Shown in pieces: positions 60,015-64,000 of a stretch of DNA of 64,000 bases (position 1 is its first letter; every line of letters begins with the position of its first letter). Made by a program: the position numbers and the translations under genes. The notes under the pieces are model-generated. The model saw only the letters and a list, made by a program, of their open reading frames with translations, did not search any database and was not told the origin of the DNA. Location: contig CAJZBQ010000037.1 of assembly GCA_914767885.1 (NCBI GenBank), positions 620,001 through 684,000 of the forward strand, given 5' to 3'. Source of the stretch: Blepharisma stoltei. Taxonomy: Eukaryota > Ciliophora > Heterotrichea > Heterotrichida > Blepharismidae.

Positions 60015-60657
60015 ATAAATAATTAGAGATTCAGCATTAATTAAACAATTGATTGATTATAGTCCTTATTTTATTTTTCTATTTTAGATATTTAAAATAG
60101 ACAATATTTTAGCTATTTAAACAAAGTAAATTAAATTTCGATAGGTTTATTTATACAGAAATGAAGAGAGTGATCAATTTATTTTTAATTTTGATGAATT
60201 GAATTTGGATCAATTTTTTGTGTCATACAGAAATATGCAAATAAATTTATTGAATTGATGGATTTATAATGAATATTTCATTACATTGCATTTCTAAACG
60301 TATTTAGAAAGAAATGCTAAATTAACCTGTATTCACGAAGCTAGGTATCCATTGATCCTTAGTCATTCTGTACAACACAGCCTGCCAAATAATTTATAAT
60401 TCCATAGCAAAAGCTAAATTTAATATATCCTTTATGGAATGAATAGTCTAATGATTCACCTAAAAACAGCTATTCATAATCATCAAGTATAAATCCTTTA
60501 ATGAAGCTAGGGCTAAAAAAATTAATAAATATATGATAAAAAAGTATTTCTGCTTATCTTAATTAGCCAGAAATAATCTTTACGAAAATTATTAGGTTTT
60601 GCTATTTCATAAACTAAGTATGCAAATTTGATAAATGGAATAATTATTAGAATATTC
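60015..60657. other. AT-rich spacer between convergent genes
   Basis: 3' flanks of PP2A copy 2 and of the phosphodiesterase gene. No element or gene could be supported. Confidence 0.7.
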
Positions 60658-62307
60658 TTATTCACTTATGTACTCCCAAGGACCTTGCCAAGCTTCTAAC
60701 ACTCTATAGAGAAGATAGCTCGACTTATTATCCACATCACAAGTAACCGCTTCATTAAAAACATCACTTGTAAGTCTGCAATACAACGATTTTTGGCATT
60801 TTTCGTCACATTGCCCAGCCTCATCTGGATATTGTGACAGCCAGTTTTCATAAAACTTCTGAGCAAACCCAGCGTCATTTAAAACTTGCTCTGCTATAAG
60901 CTCAAAAGAGCTAGGCGACATATCATTCATTTTATACAATCCTTTATAGTCATAAGCCTTTTCAAAAACCGCTTCAGAAGGTCCTTGATTTACTTGATAA
61001 AGCGGCAGTCGGTATTGATGAATGTTTACAAGATGTTTGGTTTCCCAATCATACTCGTACAGTCTGAATGACGGATTTATATATGAGTGCGTTGTAAAAG
61101 CAGGGGCAGTATGGATAACTCCTGGGTTTTTAGTATTTGGGATTATAGAATTTACTACAGTAAATTCATCATAATGAGTATGCCCAAAAAACTGTCCTCT
61201 AATGATATTTTGGAATCTGTTAACAATTACCCTATAATGTCTTGCCCAATCTGAGTCCAAGAATTTGTCTCCATTTGGTATATGTCCTATAATAATAACA
61301 GGCTCGTTATTTTTTTCAGCTTGATATAGCTCATTTCTCAGCCATTCCAGCATTTGGCTGGGATCTGTATTATTGGGGACTAAAAATATATTTAAGTTGT
61401 CTCCCAATATATTATTAATCCCAATTACCCTAAACCCAGTATTTGGTTCTAATGCTGAATAAAATCCATTAATAGAAAACTGTTGAATTTCTTCAGGACT
61501 AAGCCACCCTTCCCACCATTCACTTAAATTTCCTATTAAAACTTGTTCGTGGCCTGGGTTGAAGAAATCCATAGGAAAACAGTCATGGTTTCCTATAACT
61601 GGGAATACAGGAACGTCTATGTATTCTTTAAACCATTTCGTGATGGTTTTTGTATAGTTCAAAACTTGGTCTATATCATAATTCCACTGGTCATGAGGAG
61701 AATTATCACCTGTCCATACTACAAAAGAAATATTATACTGCTTAAAATCTTGTAAAAATGCTAAAAGGGTGTGAGGGGGAAGGTCACAAACTGCACGAGT
61801 GCCCCAGTATCCTGCATCGCCTTCACCATTTCTACAACAAAGGGGAGAGTTACAGTTAGATGATTGAGATCCAGGCTGATAAAGAAAATCTAAATGAATA
61901 TCAGTGATTTGCAGCACAAAAAAGGTGTTGTTTCCTGTTTCAGGCCATGGATTTATAGCTGGCATGTCTTGTAAGACTTCTGCTTGGTATTTTTCAAAAT
62001 TTTCAACAATAAATTGAGGCTCTGCACATGCTTTAATTTTTGAACAAATTCTATCAGGGCTTAAATACTTGGCAGATAAAGAGCTAACATAAGCAGGCCC
62101 ATATAAATGAACGTAGCCTTCACATACTTCTCGGTAGAGATATTTTGAGCAAAGTTCAGTAATAATAATGCTTATACCTTTAAGAACCAGTTTTGAGTTC
62201 GCGATCTCTTGAAGTCCTTTGGCAATATTTTGGCAAATAAAGCAGTCATATGGGGTATGAGAATTTACCTGTATTGCGAGTAAACCAATTAATAAGAAAA
62301 GTCTCAT
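60658..62307 (-). CDS. Acid-sphingomyelinase-like phosphodiesterase
   Basis: An uninterrupted frame of 549 codons, free of IESs. Signal peptide MRLFLLIGLLAIQVNSHTP, then a saposin-B-like domain with paired Cys (DCFICQNIAKGL, SPDRICSKIKAC). The metallophosphatase core follows with all metal-site motifs: TDIHLD, WTGDNSPHD, VIGNHDCFP, IIIGHIPNGD and GHTHYDEF. The C-terminal part has the Cys cluster seen in ASM proteins (CDEKCQKSLYCRL). It should hydrolyse sphingomyelin or related phosphodiesters in lysosome-like compartments or outside the cell. The length fits the family. Confidence 0.95.
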   Translation of the reverse strand: MRLFLLIGLLAIQVNSHTPYDCFICQNIAKGLQEIANSKLVLKGISIIITELCSKYLYREVCEGYVHLYGPAYVSSLSAKYLSPDRICSKIKACAEPQFIVENFEKYQAEVLQDMPAINPWPETGNNTFFVLQITDIHLDFLYQPGSQSSNCNSPLCCRNGEGDAGYWGTRAVCDLPPHTLLAFLQDFKQYNISFVVWTGDNSPHDQWNYDIDQVLNYTKTITKWFKEYIDVPVFPVIGNHDCFPMDFFNPGHEQVLIGNLSEWWEGWLSPEEIQQFSINGFYSALEPNTGFRVIGINNILGDNLNIFLVPNNTDPSQMLEWLRNELYQAEKNNEPVIIIGHIPNGDKFLDSDWARHYRVIVNRFQNIIRGQFFGHTHYDEFTVVNSIIPNTKNPGVIHTAPAFTTHSYINPSFRLYEYDWETKHLVNIHQYRLPLYQVNQGPSEAVFEKAYDYKGLYKMNDMSPSSFELIAEQVLNDAGFAQKFYENWLSQYPDEAGQCDEKCQKSLYCRLTSDVFNEAVTCDVDNKSSYLLYRVLEAWQGPWEYISE

Positions 62308-62381
62308 AATTAATAAAGGTGAAAAATAGGGGAATATATATTGATTGTATCTTATTTAATTACAATTAATAAAAAAGCTAC

Positions 62382-64000
62382 TTATTTTTTTTTGTGATAT
62401 TTTCTCTTGTCTTTGTGGCTTAATTGGGCTTTATTTCTGCAGCCTTTTCCGCCTTCCCAGAAATTATTACCTTGATGGGGATCTCCAGCTTTCGTGACTG
62501 CTGCTTTGCATCTTCCACAGGACTCTTTTCCAATTGGCTGAAGCATTCCACAGAACCCGCAGACATAGTAATCAGCAGAGGAGGATTTATGGTCAGAAAT
62601 TGCATCATGACAAGTGCTGCAAGGGAATATTTTTTGGCAGCAATTGTATTTAAACCATCTATAAGACTGTGAGAAATGCTTACAAGTCCCGTTTTTAGGT
62701 AATGGCTTTCCAATGAATTTTTCTTTGTTTTCGCCTTCATTTTTCTTATCTGGTCTTTCGCTTAAAAAGTCTATTCCTTGGATTCTAAAAGACTGTTTTT
62801 TAAAGCACTAGCTTTTTTATTGGATTTTTTAATAAATTTAACAAATAATAAAAAATAAGAAAAATGAATAATAATAATTAAACGGAAGGTATTGAGTGCA
62901 ATTTTCAGTATAAAGATTGAAGCCTGCAATGTTTAATAAGGCTGATTCTGCTCCACAGTCTGCACATGTGAATTTAAATGATGATTCGCGAAAATCAACA
63001 GGCTTGCAGTTCACAAAATTAGACGTCGCTATCATCAAATCAGTCAACTGATGCATGATTATTGGAAAGATAGTAAATTGAAGTATAAGAGTGCATTGGC
63101 ATTCCCCTGAGCCAAGCAGTGAATTTGTACCGGTTTTTATGTCAAATTCTCCTTGGGTTGTTGATAAAGAAGAAATACTTTGACATCTCATACATTGGAC
63201 ATCTAAAATGCAGCTTTGCAAGGCTCCGCTGCTATAGTTTTTAAAAGTCAAGGCTTGGGCTATTATATTTAGCACGGCCCTATCTCTCATTTCAAATTTT
63301 CTCCTCCTTTGCTTTGTTTCTTTATTAGTCTCATCTTTAAACTCTTCTTTATCTTCTTCATAATCTTCCTCATAATCCTCTGATTTTTCAGTTCCTCTAC
63401 TTTCCTTTCTTAAATTGATATTTTGATTGTTTATTTCTTGAATTTCATTGTTTTCTGCCTCATTTTCATTATTTTCCTCTTTTTCTTCTTCTATTGGCTG
63501 CTTCTTTTCTTCTTCAATTTGTTTTTGTTTTTCAATTTCTTCTTTTCTTTCTCTTATTTTATCTATCGCTTTCCCTGATATTATTTGCATGTGATTGTCT
63601 ATGTATTTCATTGTATAAAATAAACTTTTATATTGTTTTGACAGTTCATTAAAAAAGACTTGCAAGACTTCTTTAAAAACATCAGTGATTTCGTCATTTA
63701 GGATTTTAAATATGCACCCATCTGTATCAAAATTGTCAGGGATTAAGACTTCTAGATGTAGTAATCCTGATTTTTTAACCAAAGGAGAAATATATTCGTG
63801 GACTTCTGATGGATTGGAAAACTTGTGAGTAAATCTTGCGTGGAATGGCTCTATTTCAACGAAAGAGCTTTGGTATTTTCTTTTAATCTGAGCGAATTCT
63901 CTTTCTCTTTCGTCTGTAAGTGATTTTATGTGATTTAAGAATCCGTTGTTCCAGGTCTCCTCATTTACGATAAACCGCGAATATTCGTCCTGAGAAAGCC
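62382..64000 (-). CDS. CHY-type zinc-finger protein, 5' partial
   Basis: The gene enters from the right edge (frame at 64000 reads LSQDEYSRFIVNEETWNN). The upstream part has an RWD-like or unassigned domain, a long Glu/Lys-rich coil (KEEIEKQKQIEEEKKQ) and Cys pairs (CMRCQSIS, CADCGAES). A 93-bp IES (62786-62878) is removed to join YLPF to RIQGIDFLSERPDK. Then the CHY zinc finger follows: CKHFSQSYRWFKYNCC, FPCSTCHDAISDH, YVCGFCGMLQ and ESCGRCKAA. CHY fingers bind several zinc ions and occur in ubiquitin-ligase and metal-homeostasis proteins; the exact role is open. The C-terminus is Lys-rich, ending in TAA at 62382. Confidence 0.82.
62786..62878. other. 93-bp IES in the CHY zinc-finger gene
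   Basis: TA at 62786-62787 and 62879-62880. AT-rich, with stops in all frames. Deletion gives QYLPFRIQGIDFL in frame. Confidence 0.75.

Noticed and set aside
2..64000. CRISPR arrays, operons, Shine-Dalgarno sites, rRNA and tRNA genes
   Set aside because: The window is eukaryotic nuclear DNA. I looked for cloverleaf-like and rRNA-like sequence and found none I could support.

Overview
The window reads as germline (micronuclear) DNA of a heterotrich ciliate, most likely Blepharisma. Four things point there. (1) UGA is read as tryptophan throughout: long genes only become open if in-frame TGA is sense, while TAA ends essentially every gene. (2) Spliceosomal introns are tiny: two GT-AG introns of 15 nt, one of 16 nt and two candidates of 17 nt. 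(3) Exons are interrupted by dozens of AT-rich or palindromic inserts whose removal at short direct repeats (TA, or a 3-bp TNA) restores frame and protein homology, which is how internally eliminated sequences (IESs) behave. (4) One MITE family of about 290-380 bp occurs about 13 times in 64 kb, which fits published accounts of a Blepharisma germline crowded with a very abundant MITE. The species is inferred, not proven.

Layout. 1-4.4 kb: 3' part of a Trm9-like tRNA methyltransferase, convergent with a large coiled-coil gene. 5-9.1 kb: a coiled-coil gene and a Ser/Thr kinase. 9.2-15 kb: one mitochondrial RAP-domain gene split by four inserts, one of them 2.1 kb. 15.3-17.7 kb: NRF/acyltransferase-3 membrane protein. 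18.3-24.7 kb: a CaaX-ended small protein, a four-TM protein, an ankyrin protein and a large secreted protein. 25.3-31.7 kb: PUB-MORN protein, small lipidated or basic proteins, a secreted Fe/Mn superoxide dismutase with a decayed duplicate behind it, and an HTH protein. 32.8-37.3 kb: RPS15, MBF1, a BFR1-like protein and an S49 peptidase. 38.7-47.9 kb: kelch-coiled-coil protein, M1 aminopeptidase, mitochondrial-carrier-like protein and a STIL-like centriole protein. 49.5-52 kb: small genes plus a MORN/IQ protein visible only with UGA=Trp. 52-60 kb: a tandem duplication of a divergent gene pair (small protein + PP2A B56 subunit). 60.6-64 kb: acid-sphingomyelinase-like phosphodiesterase and a CHY zinc-finger protein, cut by the window end.

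Mobile DNA falls into several classes: three MITE families sharing one architecture (CTCCCCC termini, 3-bp TNA target duplication); two TA-flanked TIR families; GC-rich SINE-like inserts of about 270-550 bp with 10-16 bp target duplications and short-repeat tails; fold-back palindromes; and short single-copy IESs, many of 81-82 bp. Elements are nested inside each other. The PP2A duplication is the most informative locus: each copy serves as the empty-site control for the other, which fixes insert boundaries and orders insertions before or after the duplication. It also shows inserts flanked by TCA rather than TA.
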